From contig NZ_JAFIWB010000009.1 in NCBI RefSeq assembly GCF_017163705.1, positions 1-64,000 of the forward strand: a stretch of DNA of 64,000 nucleotides. The letters are read 5' to 3'. Source of the stretch: Xanthomonas bonasiae (GTDB lineage: Bacteria; Pseudomonadota; Gammaproteobacteria; Xanthomonadales; Xanthomonadaceae). Below, piece by piece: positions 45,697 through 54,352 of this stretch (the stretch's first letter is position 1; every line of letters starts with the position of its first letter). The translations under genes were made by a program, and so were the position numbers. The notes under the pieces are model-generated. The model did no database searches. It was given only the letters and a program-made list of their open reading frames with translations, and had not been told where the DNA came from.

Positions 45697-46740
45697 TCAA
45701 GCCAGCGCCAGCGTGCGGCCTTCGGCGGCGCTGCGCTGGCCCAGTTCGAGCAAGCGCATCACCGCCAGCGCCTGCGCCGCATCCACCGGCGCAGGCGCGC
45801 GTCCGGCCATCGCCTCGCGAAAGCCGGCGTAGCAGTGCCGATAGTCGCCGCGCTGCGTCTGCAGCGCGTGCGCGGTGGCGCTGCCGTCGTCGTCGACCAG
45901 GGTCAGCTGGCCGGCGAGCGGATCCTCGCCCCACTGCGGCGCGGCCGGGGTGAGTCCGGCGCGCAACTGCGCCTCCTGCGTATCCAGGCCATGCTTGAGA
46001 TAGCTTCCGCGCTCGCCATGCACGGCGAAGCGCAGCCCGTTCGCCGCGACCAGCGAGCCGGCATGCAGGACCGCACGCAGCCGCGGGTAGCGCAGCACGG
46101 CATGGAAATAATCGGTCGCCTGGGCGCCGTGGCGCTGCTGCGCCAGATCGACCTGGATCGCTTCCGGCAGGCCGAACAATTGCAGGGTCTGGTCGAGCAG
46201 GTGCGGCCCCAGGTCGAACCACAGTCCGGAGCCGGGCAGCGCATGCTCGCGCCAGCGGTTGCCGATCTGCGGGCGATGGCGGTCGAAGTGCGAATGGAAC
46301 TCGGCGACCTCGCCCAGCGTGCCCGCCTCCAGCAGCGCGCGCAGGGTGAGGAAGTCGCCGTCCCAGCGCCGGTTCTGGAACACGCTGACGATGCGCCCGG
46401 CGCGTTGCGCCTGGGCGACGACCTGCTGCGCCTCGTCCACGTCCAGGGTGAACGGCTTGTCCACCAGCACGTGCTTGCCCTGCGCCAGCGCCGCCAGCGC
46501 CAGCGGCGCATGGGTCTGGTTCGGCGTGGCCACCACCACCGCATCGATCTGCGGATCGGCGAAGGCCTGCTGCGCGTCGGCGACGATGCGCGCCTGCGGA
46601 TAGGCCGCGGCCGCCTCGTCGTGGCGGCTGGACACGATGGTATGCAGGCGCAGGCCCGGCGTGTGCGCGATCAACGGCGCATGGAACACGCGGCCGACGA
46701 AGCCATAGCCGAGCAAGGCGAGATTGAAGGTCTGATCCAT
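45697..46740 (-). CDS. Gfo/Idh/MocA-family oxidoreductase
   Basis: 347 aa. The Rossmann fold starts LALLGYGFVGRVFHAPLI. The substrate Lys is in GKHVLVDKPFTLDVDEA (EKP-type motif as DKP). The C-terminal half contains RHRPQIGNRWREHALPGSGLWFDLGPHLLDQTL, characteristic of YdgJ-like members with the GGG..DLGxHLxD pattern. It reduces or oxidises a sugar or cyclitol with NAD(P). The exact substrate is unknown. It lies alone, convergent with gnd. Confidence 0.92.
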   Translation of the reverse strand: MDQTFNLALLGYGFVGRVFHAPLIAHTPGLRLHTIVSSRHDEAAAAYPQARIVADAQQAFADPQIDAVVVATPNQTHAPLALAALAQGKHVLVDKPFTLDVDEAQQVVAQAQRAGRIVSVFQNRRWDGDFLTLRALLEAGTLGEVAEFHSHFDRHRPQIGNRWREHALPGSGLWFDLGPHLLDQTLQLFGLPEAIQVDLAQQRHGAQATDYFHAVLRYPRLRAVLHAGSLVAANGLRFAVHGERGSYLKHGLDTQEAQLRAGLTPAAPQWGEDPLAGQLTLVDDDGSATAHALQTQRGDYRHCYAGFREAMAGRAPAPVDAAQALAVMRLLELGQRSAAEGRTLALA

Positions 46741-46897
46741 GGCGTGCGGAGGGGCGGCAGTGCGGGAAAGGACAGTATCCCGGCAAAGGCCTTCACCCGG
46801 CGTGCACGCCTTTCACGCTGCCGCGATTTGCCGGTCACGTCGCTTGTACGCCGCCACGCAGACACTCCGCCCCACACCTTCAAGGGAGGAGGACATC

Positions 46898-47287
46898 ATG
46901 AAAAAGTTCACGTCGCCCACGCTGCTCAGCGCTGCACTCGCCTTCGGTCTTACCCTGGCCGCCGGCCAGGCGCTCGCCGTCGATCCGCCGACCACCGCCG
47001 ACAAGGACCATGCCGCCATGGCCCACAACGACGGCATGAAGCACGAGTCCAAGGAGCCGGTCACCGACACCTGGATCACCACCAAGGTGAAGGCCGATCT
47101 GCTCGCGACCAAGGACGTCTCGGGCACCGACATCAAGGTCGAAACGCTCAATGGCACGGTCAAGCTGTCCGGTGCGGTCGAAAGCAAGGCGCAGCGCGAC
47201 AAGGCCGTGTCGGTCGCCAAGATGATCGACGGGGTCAAGAAGGTCGATTCGACCGGCCTGAAAGTGACCGGCGCGGCCAAGCACTGA
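46898..47287 (+). CDS. BON-domain periplasmic protein
   Basis: 129 aa. The start at 46898 has a strong GGGAGGAGGA ribosome site. Signal peptide (AGQALAV), then one BON domain (about 55-125, DTWITTKVKADLLATKDVSGTDIKVETLNGTVKLSGAVES) as in OsmY. BON proteins bind envelope components and are commonly induced by osmotic or other stress. It is monocistronic with a strong terminator. Confidence 0.92.
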   Translation: MKKFTSPTLLSAALAFGLTLAAGQALAVDPPTTADKDHAAMAHNDGMKHESKEPVTDTWITTKVKADLLATKDVSGTDIKVETLNGTVKLSGAVESKAQRDKAVSVAKMIDGVKKVDSTGLKVTGAAKH

Positions 47288-47353
47288 GCTCCGCCACGCC
47301 ATCGGTGACGGCGGCGGGGCGCGAGACGAGGCGCGCCCCGCCGCTTCACTACG

Positions 47354-47380
47354 ACGCACTCTTCGGAGTGCGTTTTTTTT
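47354..47380 (+). terminator. rho-independent terminator with UUCG tetraloop
   Basis: Stem ACGCACTC/GAGTGCGT closing a TTCG tetraloop, followed by eight T. It ends the BON-domain gene. Confidence 0.95.
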
Positions 47381-47491
47381 GGGCGGCACACTCGCGTGCG
47401 GGGGGCATCACCCAGCGTATCGCCGCGCTTCGCATTGCATTGACGCACGTTCAGTCATCATCAAGCCACGTCAGCTACCAGGCGAATTGCC

Positions 47492-47857
47492 ATGTTGGAT
47501 GCTTACTCTCCAGCCGCGTCCAGCCACGCGGCCACGCACCCCGCGTCGCTCGATGCGGTGGATACGGCGCTCTCTTCGACAGGCGCGCCGCCGCGACCGT
47601 CTTCCTTGCTCCTGGCGATGCGCCAGCTCGAATCGAAGCTGGGCATGTTGCTGGTCACCTTCCACGACGATGCCGGGTTCTGGCGCGCCTTCGCCAGACT
47701 GATGCAGGACCTGGACAAGGACCTGACCACGGGCGAGCGCGCGCGCCTGCGCAGCCATGCCGATTTCCTGCTGGTTCGGGCAGGGATGTCGTCGTGGACG
47801 CTGATCGGCGCGACGGACGACGCCGCCGCCCGCGTGGTCCGAGCGGCAGCACGCTGA
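47492..47857 (+). CDS. small protein of unknown function
   Basis: 121 aa starting at 47492. The first 35 residues are Ala/Ser-rich; the rest is helical (LLAMRQLESKLGMLLVTFHDDAGFWRAFARLMQDLDKDLTTGERARLRSHADFLLVRAG). No known domain is recognised, and no signal or membrane helix is seen. The ribosome site is weak. A perfect hairpin with T-rich tail follows at 47886, which supports a real transcription unit. Confidence 0.55.
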   Translation: MLDAYSPAASSHAATHPASLDAVDTALSSTGAPPRPSSLLLAMRQLESKLGMLLVTFHDDAGFWRAFARLMQDLDKDLTTGERARLRSHADFLLVRAGMSSWTLIGATDDAAARVVRAAAR

Positions 47858-47885
47858 TCCGGATGCGGGCCAACGGTCTCGACCC

Positions 47886-47915
47886 ATGGGCGGCGCATAG
47901 CCGCCCATTTCTTTG
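47886..47915 (+). terminator. hairpin terminator after the small unknown gene
   Basis: Nine-base-pair perfect stem ATGGGCGGC/GCCGCCCAT with GCATA loop, then TTTCTTTG. It separates the small gene from the sensor-kinase operon. Confidence 0.7.
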
Positions 47916-48058
47916 TACCCAATCGTTAAGATAGAGTCGCATTCAGGTGTCGCGACGGGGAGCTTGCGCGAAGCCTGAATAATTCATCGCGCGCTCGCGC
48001 GGATCGGCGACAATGCCGCCCCGCTTTCGCTGCCGTCTTCAATCTTCCAAGAACAGGT

Positions 48059-49870
48059 ATGCAGATCACCGCCAAACATGACGCCTGGGACCGCTGGCGT
48101 TTGCCGCTGCTGGTGCTGGCGGTGGTCCTGATCGTGATCCTGCCCTCGTTGCTGTTGCGGCAGATGAGCGAAAGCACCTTGCGTGCGGCCGATTGGGTCA
48201 GCCACAGCCAGGAGGTCACGGCGGGGCTCAGCAGGTTGGAAGCGGACATGCGCGACATGGAGTCGGCGGCGATGGCGATGTCGCACGATGTCGACTCGCC
48301 GATCCTGCGCGCACGGTTCGGCGAGTCGCGCGCGGCGATCCCCCCGACCATCGCGCGCCTGGTCGAGCTGACCCGCGACAACCCCGACCAGCAGGTGCGC
48401 ATCGGCCGCCTGCAGAGCACCCTGGACCGCCGCAGCCTGCTGGCGGCGCGCATTGCCCAGAACCGCGACCCGGACCGGATCCGTGGCTTGATCCAGGAGA
48501 TGACCGCGGACAACCCGATCCGCGGCCTGGTCGCCGAACTGCAGAAGCGCGAGGATGCGCTGCTGGCCGAGCGCACCGCCGACGCCGACCAGCGGCGGAT
48601 GCTGGCCTCGGCGATCAGCTGGGTGTCGCTGGCGGTGCAGTTGCTGCTGCTGGGCCTGGTGATCTGGCTGCTGCAAGGGCAGATCGGCCGGCGCCTGGAC
48701 GCGGAGCGGCACATGCTGCGCGCCAATGCCCGCGCCGCCGCGGTGCTGCAGACGGTGCGCGAGCCGATCGTGCTGCTCGACAGCGAGCAACGCATGCTGA
48801 TGCACAACGCCGCCTTCGGCGAGCTGTACGGGCTGGACCCGGAGCGTCCGACCAAGATGCTGGCCGATGTCGGCGACGGCGTCTGGCAGGATCCCCTCGT
48901 GCGCCAGCGCCTGGCCGACGTGCTGCTGCGCGGGCGCGAGCTGTGGGACTTCGAGCACGAACAGCTCGGCGCCGACGGCGTCGGCCGCACCATGCTGCTG
49001 AACGCGCGGCGCATGCCGCTGCCGGACAGCGAGGACGAAGTGGTGCTGATGACGGTCAGCGACATCAGCCTGCAGAAGGCCTCGCAGCAGCGCATCCAGA
49101 TGCTCAACCGGCAGCTCGAGGGCAAGGTGGAGCAGGTCTCGGAGGTCAATCGCGAACTGGAGGCCTTCAGCTATTCGGTCTCGCACGACCTGCGCGCGCC
49201 GCTGCGCCATGTCGCCGGCTTCGCCGACAAGCTGGCCCGCCACCTCGGCGACGACGCCGACGAGAAGAGCCGCCATTATCTGGAAGTGATCGGCACCTCG
49301 GCGCGGCGCATGGCGTCGCTGATCGACGACCTGCTGGTCTACTCGCGCCTGGGCCGCAGCGCGCTGCGCCTGCAGGCGGTGGACATGCAGTCGCTGGTGG
49401 CGGAGACGCGCTCGGTGCTCGATGCCAACGCGCAGTCCGACCACGCCGGCAGCGGCCACCGCATCGAGTGGAACGTCGCGCCGCTGCCGATCCTGGTCGC
49501 CGACGAGAACATGATGCGTCAGCTGTGGCTGAACCTGCTCGGCAATGCGGTCAAGTACAGCGCCAAGCGCGAGGTCGCGGTGATCGAGGTCGGCTATCAG
49601 CTGCAAGCCGACGGCAGCCACCACTTCACCGTGCGCGACAATGGCGCCGGTTTCGACATGGCCTATGCGGCTAAGCTGTTCGGTGTGTTCCAGCGCCTGC
49701 ACAAGGCCAGCGAGTACACCGGGACCGGCATCGGCCTGGCCAGCGTGCGCCGCGTGCTGACCCGCCACGGCGGCCATATCTGGGCCGATGCCGCGCCGGA
49801 CCAGGGCGCGTCCTTCCATTTCGTCTTACCTCCCGCGCTCGAAGCGCCTACCAACGAGTTGACCGTATGA
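48059..49870 (+). CDS. sensor histidine kinase with CHASE3-like periplasmic region and PAS domain
   Basis: 603 aa. Membrane helix about 15-33, periplasmic helical bundle about 35-185 (CHASE3-like), second helix about 186-205, PAS-like domain about 225-335, HisKA with phospho-acceptor His376 (SYSVSHDLRAPLRH), and HATPase with N-box LNLLGNAVKYS, GAGF and TGTGIGLASVRRV. The HisKA/HATPase style is that of phytochrome-like kinases, which pair with small receivers such as the next gene. The stop overlaps the next start (ATGA). The signal sensed is unknown. Confidence 0.93.
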   Translation: MQITAKHDAWDRWRLPLLVLAVVLIVILPSLLLRQMSESTLRAADWVSHSQEVTAGLSRLEADMRDMESAAMAMSHDVDSPILRARFGESRAAIPPTIARLVELTRDNPDQQVRIGRLQSTLDRRSLLAARIAQNRDPDRIRGLIQEMTADNPIRGLVAELQKREDALLAERTADADQRRMLASAISWVSLAVQLLLLGLVIWLLQGQIGRRLDAERHMLRANARAAAVLQTVREPIVLLDSEQRMLMHNAAFGELYGLDPERPTKMLADVGDGVWQDPLVRQRLADVLLRGRELWDFEHEQLGADGVGRTMLLNARRMPLPDSEDEVVLMTVSDISLQKASQQRIQMLNRQLEGKVEQVSEVNRELEAFSYSVSHDLRAPLRHVAGFADKLARHLGDDADEKSRHYLEVIGTSARRMASLIDDLLVYSRLGRSALRLQAVDMQSLVAETRSVLDANAQSDHAGSGHRIEWNVAPLPILVADENMMRQLWLNLLGNAVKYSAKREVAVIEVGYQLQADGSHHFTVRDNGAGFDMAYAAKLFGVFQRLHKASEYTGTGIGLASVRRVLTRHGGHIWADAAPDQGASFHFVLPPALEAPTNELTV

Positions 49871-50307
49871 CCGCCATCCGCACCATCCTGCTCGCCGAAG
49901 ACAGTCCCGCCGATGCCGAAATGGCGGTCGATGCGCTGCGCGATGCGCGCCTGGCCAATCCCATCGTGCACGTCGAGGACGGCGTGGAGGCGATGGATTA
50001 CCTGCTGCGCCGCGGCGCCTACGCCGACCGCGAGGAAGGCCTGCCGGCGGTGCTGCTGCTGGACATCAAGATGCCGCGCATGGACGGGCTGGAAGTGCTG
50101 AAGCTGGTGCGCACCGACGAGTCGCTCAAGCGCCTGCCGGTGGTGATCCTGTCGTCCTCGCGCGAGGAAAGCGACCTGGCGCGCAGCTGGGATCTGGGCG
50201 TCAACGCCTACGTGGTCAAGCCGGTGGACGTGGACCAGTTCTTCACTGCGGTGAAGACCCTGGGCACGTTCTGGGCGGTGATCAACCAGGCGCCGGACAA
50301 AGAGTAA
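49867..50307 (+). CDS. stand-alone response regulator, Rcp1-like
   Basis: 146 aa, a single receiver domain with no output domain. The acidic pair is in LLAEDSPAD, the phospho-acceptor is D66 (LLLDIKMPRMDG), and the switch Lys is K118 (YVVKPVD). The loop GAYADREEGLPAV before the Asp strand is typical of Rcp1-type partners of phytochrome-like kinases. It overlaps the kinase gene by 4 bases and is followed 6 bp later by the hybrid kinase, so phosphate probably passes between the three. Confidence 0.94.
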   Translation: MTAIRTILLAEDSPADAEMAVDALRDARLANPIVHVEDGVEAMDYLLRRGAYADREEGLPAVLLLDIKMPRMDGLEVLKLVRTDESLKRLPVVILSSSREESDLARSWDLGVNAYVVKPVDVDQFFTAVKTLGTFWAVINQAPDKE

Positions 50308-50313
50308 GCGCCT

Positions 50314-51828
50314 ATGCCTACGACCGGCACCAAGCTCGGACCGATCCGGATCCTCATGGTCGAGGATTCTCCGGAAGACGCCGAGCTGCTGTCCGACCAG
50401 TTGCTGGACGCCGGCCTGGAGGCGACCTTCCGGCGGGTGGAAGGCGAGTCCGCGCTGCGTGTCGCGCTGCGCGAGTTCGCCCCGGACATCGTGCTGTCGG
50501 ACCTGAGCATGCCGGGCTTCTCGGGACACCAGGCGTTGCGCGTGCTGCGCGAGCACAGCACGTCGGTGCCCTTCATCTTCGTCTCCGGCACGATCGGCGA
50601 GGAGACCGCGGTGGAGGCGCTGCGCGATGGCGCCAACGACTACATCATCAAGCACAACCCGACCCGGTTGCCGTCGGCGGTGGCGCGCGCGATCCGCGAA
50701 GCGCGTACCGAGCGCGAGCGGCAGCGGGTCGAGGGCGAACTCATGCGCGCGCAGCGGCTGGAGAGCCTGGCGATGCTCGCCGCCGGCCTGAGCCACGACC
50801 TGCGCAACATCCTGCAGCCGCTGCTGATCGTGCCGGAGCTGATGATCGGGCGCAGCGACGACCCGCAGCTGCGGCACCTGGCCGAAGTCATCGCCGAGTG
50901 CGGCCGGCGCGGCCACGAGATGGCCGAATCGATGCTGTCGTTCGTGCGCGGCTCGCGCACGCCCAGCGAGCGGGTGTCCATCGCCGGCCTGTTCCAGGCG
51001 GTGCAGATGCTGCTCAAGAGCAGCCTGCCCGAGCGGGTCGGCCTGCAGGTGGACGTGGCCGACGCCGAGCTGTCGATCGAGGCCAACTACACCGAATTGC
51101 AGCAGTGCCTGCTCAACCTCGGCCTGAACGCGATCCAGGCGATGCCCGATGGCGGCACGCTGTCCATTTCGGCGGCGCCGGCGATCGGCGCCGACGGCAG
51201 CGAGCAGGTGCGGATCCTGGTCCGCGACACCGGCGTGGGCATGGATGCGGACACCCAGGCGCAGCTGTTCAGTCCGTTCTTCACCACCAAGGCCGACGGC
51301 ACCGGCCTGGGCCTGATCTCGTGCAAGCGCATCGTCGAAAGCTACGGTGGCAGCATCGGCGTGGACAGCACGCCGGGCGTGGGCACCTGCTTCGAGCTGC
51401 TGATCCCGCTGCGCGGCCACGCGCCCTCGGCCGAGCCGGAGCCGGCGATGCCGATGGGCAGGGGCCAGCGCGTGTTGCTGGTGGACGGCGAGGCCACGCG
51501 CCTGTCGCTGCTCGGCAACGCCTTGTCCAGCCAGGGCTACCAGCCGCAGCTGGCCTCCGACGGCGCCGCGGCGCTGCGCGAGGTGCGCGAACACGGCATG
51601 CCGGATCTGGTGATCGTCGACAGCGACATCATCCTGCTGTCGGCGGTGAGCCTGCTGCTGGCGCTGCAGGACCTGGACTACCACGGCCCGGCGATCGTGC
51701 TCGAGGATGCCGGCACCGCCCTGCAGCGCGATCACTTCCCGCGCGACATCGCCGTGCACGTCCTGCGCAAGCCGCTGGAGATGCAGCGTGTGTTCCGCGC
51801 GGTGGCGCATGCGTTGGAGAGTGGTTGA
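50314..51828 (+). CDS. REC-HisKA-HATPase-REC hybrid histidine kinase
   Basis: 504 aa and cytoplasmic. First receiver domain about 11-128 with D63 (VLSDLSMPG). HisKA with H161 (AAGLSHDLRNILQP). HATPase about 255-368 (LNLGLNAIQAMPDGG, DTGVGM, GTGLGLISCKRI). Second receiver about 384-504: D436 and K486 are present, while the acidic pocket reads VDGE (391-393), not VDDE. No membrane segment or output domain is seen. It is the third member of a three-gene phosphorelay. Confidence 0.93.
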   Translation: MPTTGTKLGPIRILMVEDSPEDAELLSDQLLDAGLEATFRRVEGESALRVALREFAPDIVLSDLSMPGFSGHQALRVLREHSTSVPFIFVSGTIGEETAVEALRDGANDYIIKHNPTRLPSAVARAIREARTERERQRVEGELMRAQRLESLAMLAAGLSHDLRNILQPLLIVPELMIGRSDDPQLRHLAEVIAECGRRGHEMAESMLSFVRGSRTPSERVSIAGLFQAVQMLLKSSLPERVGLQVDVADAELSIEANYTELQQCLLNLGLNAIQAMPDGGTLSISAAPAIGADGSEQVRILVRDTGVGMDADTQAQLFSPFFTTKADGTGLGLISCKRIVESYGGSIGVDSTPGVGTCFELLIPLRGHAPSAEPEPAMPMGRGQRVLLVDGEATRLSLLGNALSSQGYQPQLASDGAAALREVREHGMPDLVIVDSDIILLSAVSLLLALQDLDYHGPAIVLEDAGTALQRDHFPRDIAVHVLRKPLEMQRVFRAVAHALESG

Positions 51829-51830
51829 GG

Positions 51831-51990
51831 GGCCGGGATTCGGGATTGGGGATTCGGGATTCGTTTCAGGCAACAGCTGACGACAACGACACTACCGTTG
51901 CACGCAAGGTAAAGCGCTTCAGCTCAGGCGATCAGGCAGCTGGAATGCCGCTTTTGCGAATCCCCAATCCCGAATCCCCACTCCCAGCTT
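51831..51990. repeat. family B inverted-repeat element 4
   Basis: Left arm 51831-51863 (GGGATTCGGGATTGGGG and onward), inverted right arm 51956-51990, about 92 bp between. It fills the convergent gap between the hybrid kinase and the Anbu gene and touches the Anbu stop codon. Confidence 0.85.
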
Positions 51991-52829
51991 CACTGCTGCG
52001 ACGACTGATCTTCCGGGTCGCGCCTGGCCGGCACGCGGCGCGGCGGCAGTGGCGGCAGGGCGCCGCGGGTGTCGGTGTCGCTTTCGGTGGTCAGCGCCGG
52101 CTCCCAGGGGAAGCGCGGCAGGGTGCGCACCGCGTTCTCCAGCTTGCGCGACCAGGTGTCGTGGATTTCCGAATACAGCGGCGTGTCCGCTTCCAGGCGC
52201 AGGCGCTCGGTGACGCGCAGGTCGTTGCGACGGATCACCGCCAGGTCGATCGGCATGCCGACCGACAGGTTGGAGCGGATGGTGGAGTCCAGCGAGACCA
52301 GCGCGGTGCGCGCGGCGTCCTCCAGCTGCATCTCCGGGCGGATGATGCGGTCCAGGATCGGCTTGCCGTACTTGGACTCGCCGATCTGCAGGTACGGTGT
52401 CTCCGGCGAGGTGGCGATGGCGTTGCCCAGCGGGTAGATCATGTACAGCCCGGGCCGCTCGCCGGCGATCTGCCCGCCCAGGATCAGGGTGGACTGCACG
52501 CTGACGCCGCTGTGCTGGGACTGGTCGGAGAGCTTGACCTGGCTGGAGACCAGGACCTCGCCGACGTACTCGGCGACCTCGAACAGGTGCTTGAACGAGC
52601 GCAGGCTGCGCGGCGCGTCCGGATCGTCCGCATCGCGTTGCAGCTTGGAGATCGCCAGCTGGGTGGTGGCCAGGTTGCCGGCCGACATCAGCACGAACAC
52701 CGCCTGCCCCGGATACTCGAACACATGCAGCTTGCGATGCACGCGGACGTCGTCCAGCGAGGCGTTGGTGCGCGTGTCTGCGGCGAAGACCAGGCCTTCG
52801 TCCACTTCGATGCCTACGCAATAAGTCAT
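51990..52829 (-). CDS. Anbu-type proteasome-homologous peptidase
   Basis: 279 aa. The start at 52829 (MTYCVGIEV) is preferred over the ATG 18 bases upstream because removal of Met exposes Thr1 of the N-terminal nucleophile fold. Asp17 (AADTRT) and a Lys at about 32-33 complete the proteasome-type catalytic set. The C-terminal 35 residues are Pro/Arg-rich and probably disordered. Anbu particles form ring or helical assemblies. The usual partners (alpha-E protein, transglutaminase-like protein, circularly permuted ATP-grasp) are not adjacent here. It is divergent from folK. Confidence 0.9.
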   Translation of the reverse strand: MTYCVGIEVDEGLVFAADTRTNASLDDVRVHRKLHVFEYPGQAVFVLMSAGNLATTQLAISKLQRDADDPDAPRSLRSFKHLFEVAEYVGEVLVSSQVKLSDQSQHSGVSVQSTLILGGQIAGERPGLYMIYPLGNAIATSPETPYLQIGESKYGKPILDRIIRPEMQLEDAARTALVSLDSTIRSNLSVGMPIDLAVIRRNDLRVTERLRLEADTPLYSEIHDTWSRKLENAVRTLPRFPWEPALTTESDTDTRGALPPLPPRRVPARRDPEDQSSQQ

Positions 52830-52924
52830 GTCGCTGCCGGAGTTCAATGCGTTTCGATTCTATGCGGGGGGGACGGGCTTGGCTACCCGTTGACGGTCGC
52901 GGCCGCGGCATGCGCGAATATCCC

Positions 52925-53446
52925 ATGACCACCGTGCTCCTCAGCCTGGGCAGCAATCTGCGCCCGCACCAGCATCTGCCCGCCGCGATAGGTGCGCTGC
53001 GGCAGCGTTTCGGCCCGATCGCGGTGTCCCCGACCTACCGCACCCCGGCGGTCGGATTCGACGGCCCGCCGTTCCTGAACAATGCCGTGTCGTTGCAGAC
53101 CGAGTGGGAGCTGGAAACGCTGGATGCCTGGCTGCATGCGCTGGAAGACGCGCATGGGCGCGACCGCAGCGGCCCGCGTTTCAGCGACCGCACCCTGGAT
53201 ATCGACGTGGTGTTCTACGGCGACCGCATCGTCGAGGGCCCCGGCCATTTGCGCATTCCGCGCCCGGAACTGCGCCATGCCTTCGTGCTCAAGCCGCTGG
53301 CCGACATCGCCGCCGACTTCGTCGACCCGCTCAGCGGCCGCCGCCTGGGCGCGCTGTGGCAGGCGCATGCGCAGTTCCGGGAGGCGTTCGAAGTGGTCGA
53401 GTTGGATGAAGCCGGGAGTGGGGAATCGGGAATGGAGAATCGGTAG
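52925..53446 (+). CDS. folK: 2-amino-4-hydroxy-6-hydroxymethyldihydropteridine pyrophosphokinase
   Basis: 173 aa from the ATG at 52925 (MTTVLLSLGSNLRPHQHL). HPPK motifs are LLSLGSNL, FGPIAVSPTYRTPAVGF, GPPFLNNAV and RTLDIDVVFYGD with the two magnesium-binding Asp. It adds pyrophosphate to the pterin precursor of folate. The last ~11 residues (AGSGESGMENR) are encoded by a family B arm and are not part of the fold. It faces folM. Confidence 0.94.
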   Translation: MTTVLLSLGSNLRPHQHLPAAIGALRQRFGPIAVSPTYRTPAVGFDGPPFLNNAVSLQTEWELETLDAWLHALEDAHGRDRSGPRFSDRTLDIDVVFYGDRIVEGPGHLRIPRPELRHAFVLKPLADIAADFVDPLSGRRLGALWQAHAQFREAFEVVELDEAGSGESGMENR

Positions 53447-53562
53447 AGCCGGACGCCGGGTCGAGGCCTCGGGCTGTCATGGCGCGGCAATGAGTGGCTC
53501 TGGGCAACGACTGGCCTGGGCGCGCTCGCCTGTTCCCCATTCCCCATTCCCAAGTCCCAGCC
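53408..53562. repeat. family B inverted-repeat element 5, reaching into folK
   Basis: The left arm 53408-53443 (GGGAGTGGGGAATCGGG and onward) lies inside the folK coding sequence and reaches its stop. The inverted, slightly degenerate right arm 53531-53562 touches the folM stop. About 87 bp lie between. Confidence 0.8.
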
Positions 53563-53563
53563 G

Positions 53564-54298
53564 TCAGGAAAGTCCCCGCCCCCCATCCACCCGCAACGTC
53601 TGCCCGGTGACGAAGCCGGCGTCGTCGAGCAGCCAGCGCACCGCCTCGGCGATCTCCTCGACCTGGCCGATCCGCGCCAGCGGCGTGCGCGCCAGCAGCG
53701 CCTGCTGCGCAGCGCTGTCCTTGCCGGTCTCCGGCCACAGGATCGCGCCGGGGGCGATCGCGTTGACCCGCACCTGCGGCGCCAGCTCCAGCGCCAGCGA
53801 GCGGGTCAGCATCGCCAGCGCGGCCTTCGCCGCGCTGTACAGCGGGTGCGCGCGCAGCGGCTGCTCGGCGTGCAGGTCGGTGATGTTGACGATCGCGCCG
53901 CGGTGCTCGCGCAGTTGCGCGGCCGCGGCCTGGGCCAGGAACAGCGGCGCGCGCGCATTGACCGCGAACAGGTCGTCCCATTGCGCCGGCGTGGCTTCGG
54001 CCAGCGGCGTGGGATAGAAGTTGGAGGCGTTGTTGACCAGCGCATCGAGCCGGCCGAAACGCTGCACGCACTGCGCCACCAGCGCCGGCAGCTGGGCGGT
54101 GTCGCGCAGGTCGGCGTGCAGGGTCAGGGTGCTGCCGGCGCGCGCGGCTTCCAGTTCCTGCGCCAGCGCCTGCAGCTCGGCCTGCGAGGTATGCGCGTGC
54201 AGCGCCAGGCGATAGCCGGCCGCGTGCAGGCGCCGCGCGATGCCGGCGCCGATGCGCCGTGCGCTGCCGGTGATCAGGGCGACTTTGGTCTCGGTCAT
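53564..54298 (-). CDS. folM: FolM-type pteridine reductase (short-chain dehydrogenase)
   Basis: 244 aa from the ATG at 54298. TGSARRIGAGIA matches the TGxxxRxG motif that marks pteridine reductases among short-chain dehydrogenases. The N-A-S-N segment (VNNASNFYPTPL), the active-site Tyr-Lys (LYSAAKAAL) and the substrate loop with NAIAPGAI are also seen. It reduces dihydromonapterin or dihydrobiopterin-type pterins with NADPH. The neighbouring, convergent folK also handles pterins. Confidence 0.88.
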   Translation of the reverse strand: MTETKVALITGSARRIGAGIARRLHAAGYRLALHAHTSQAELQALAQELEAARAGSTLTLHADLRDTAQLPALVAQCVQRFGRLDALVNNASNFYPTPLAEATPAQWDDLFAVNARAPLFLAQAAAAQLREHRGAIVNITDLHAEQPLRAHPLYSAAKAALAMLTRSLALELAPQVRVNAIAPGAILWPETGKDSAAQQALLARTPLARIGQVEEIAEAVRWLLDDAGFVTGQTLRVDGGRGLS

Positions 54299-54352
54299 GT
54301 GTGCATTCCACGCTCGGCTATGCTGTGCATTGTCCACGCAATCCAGCGCCGC

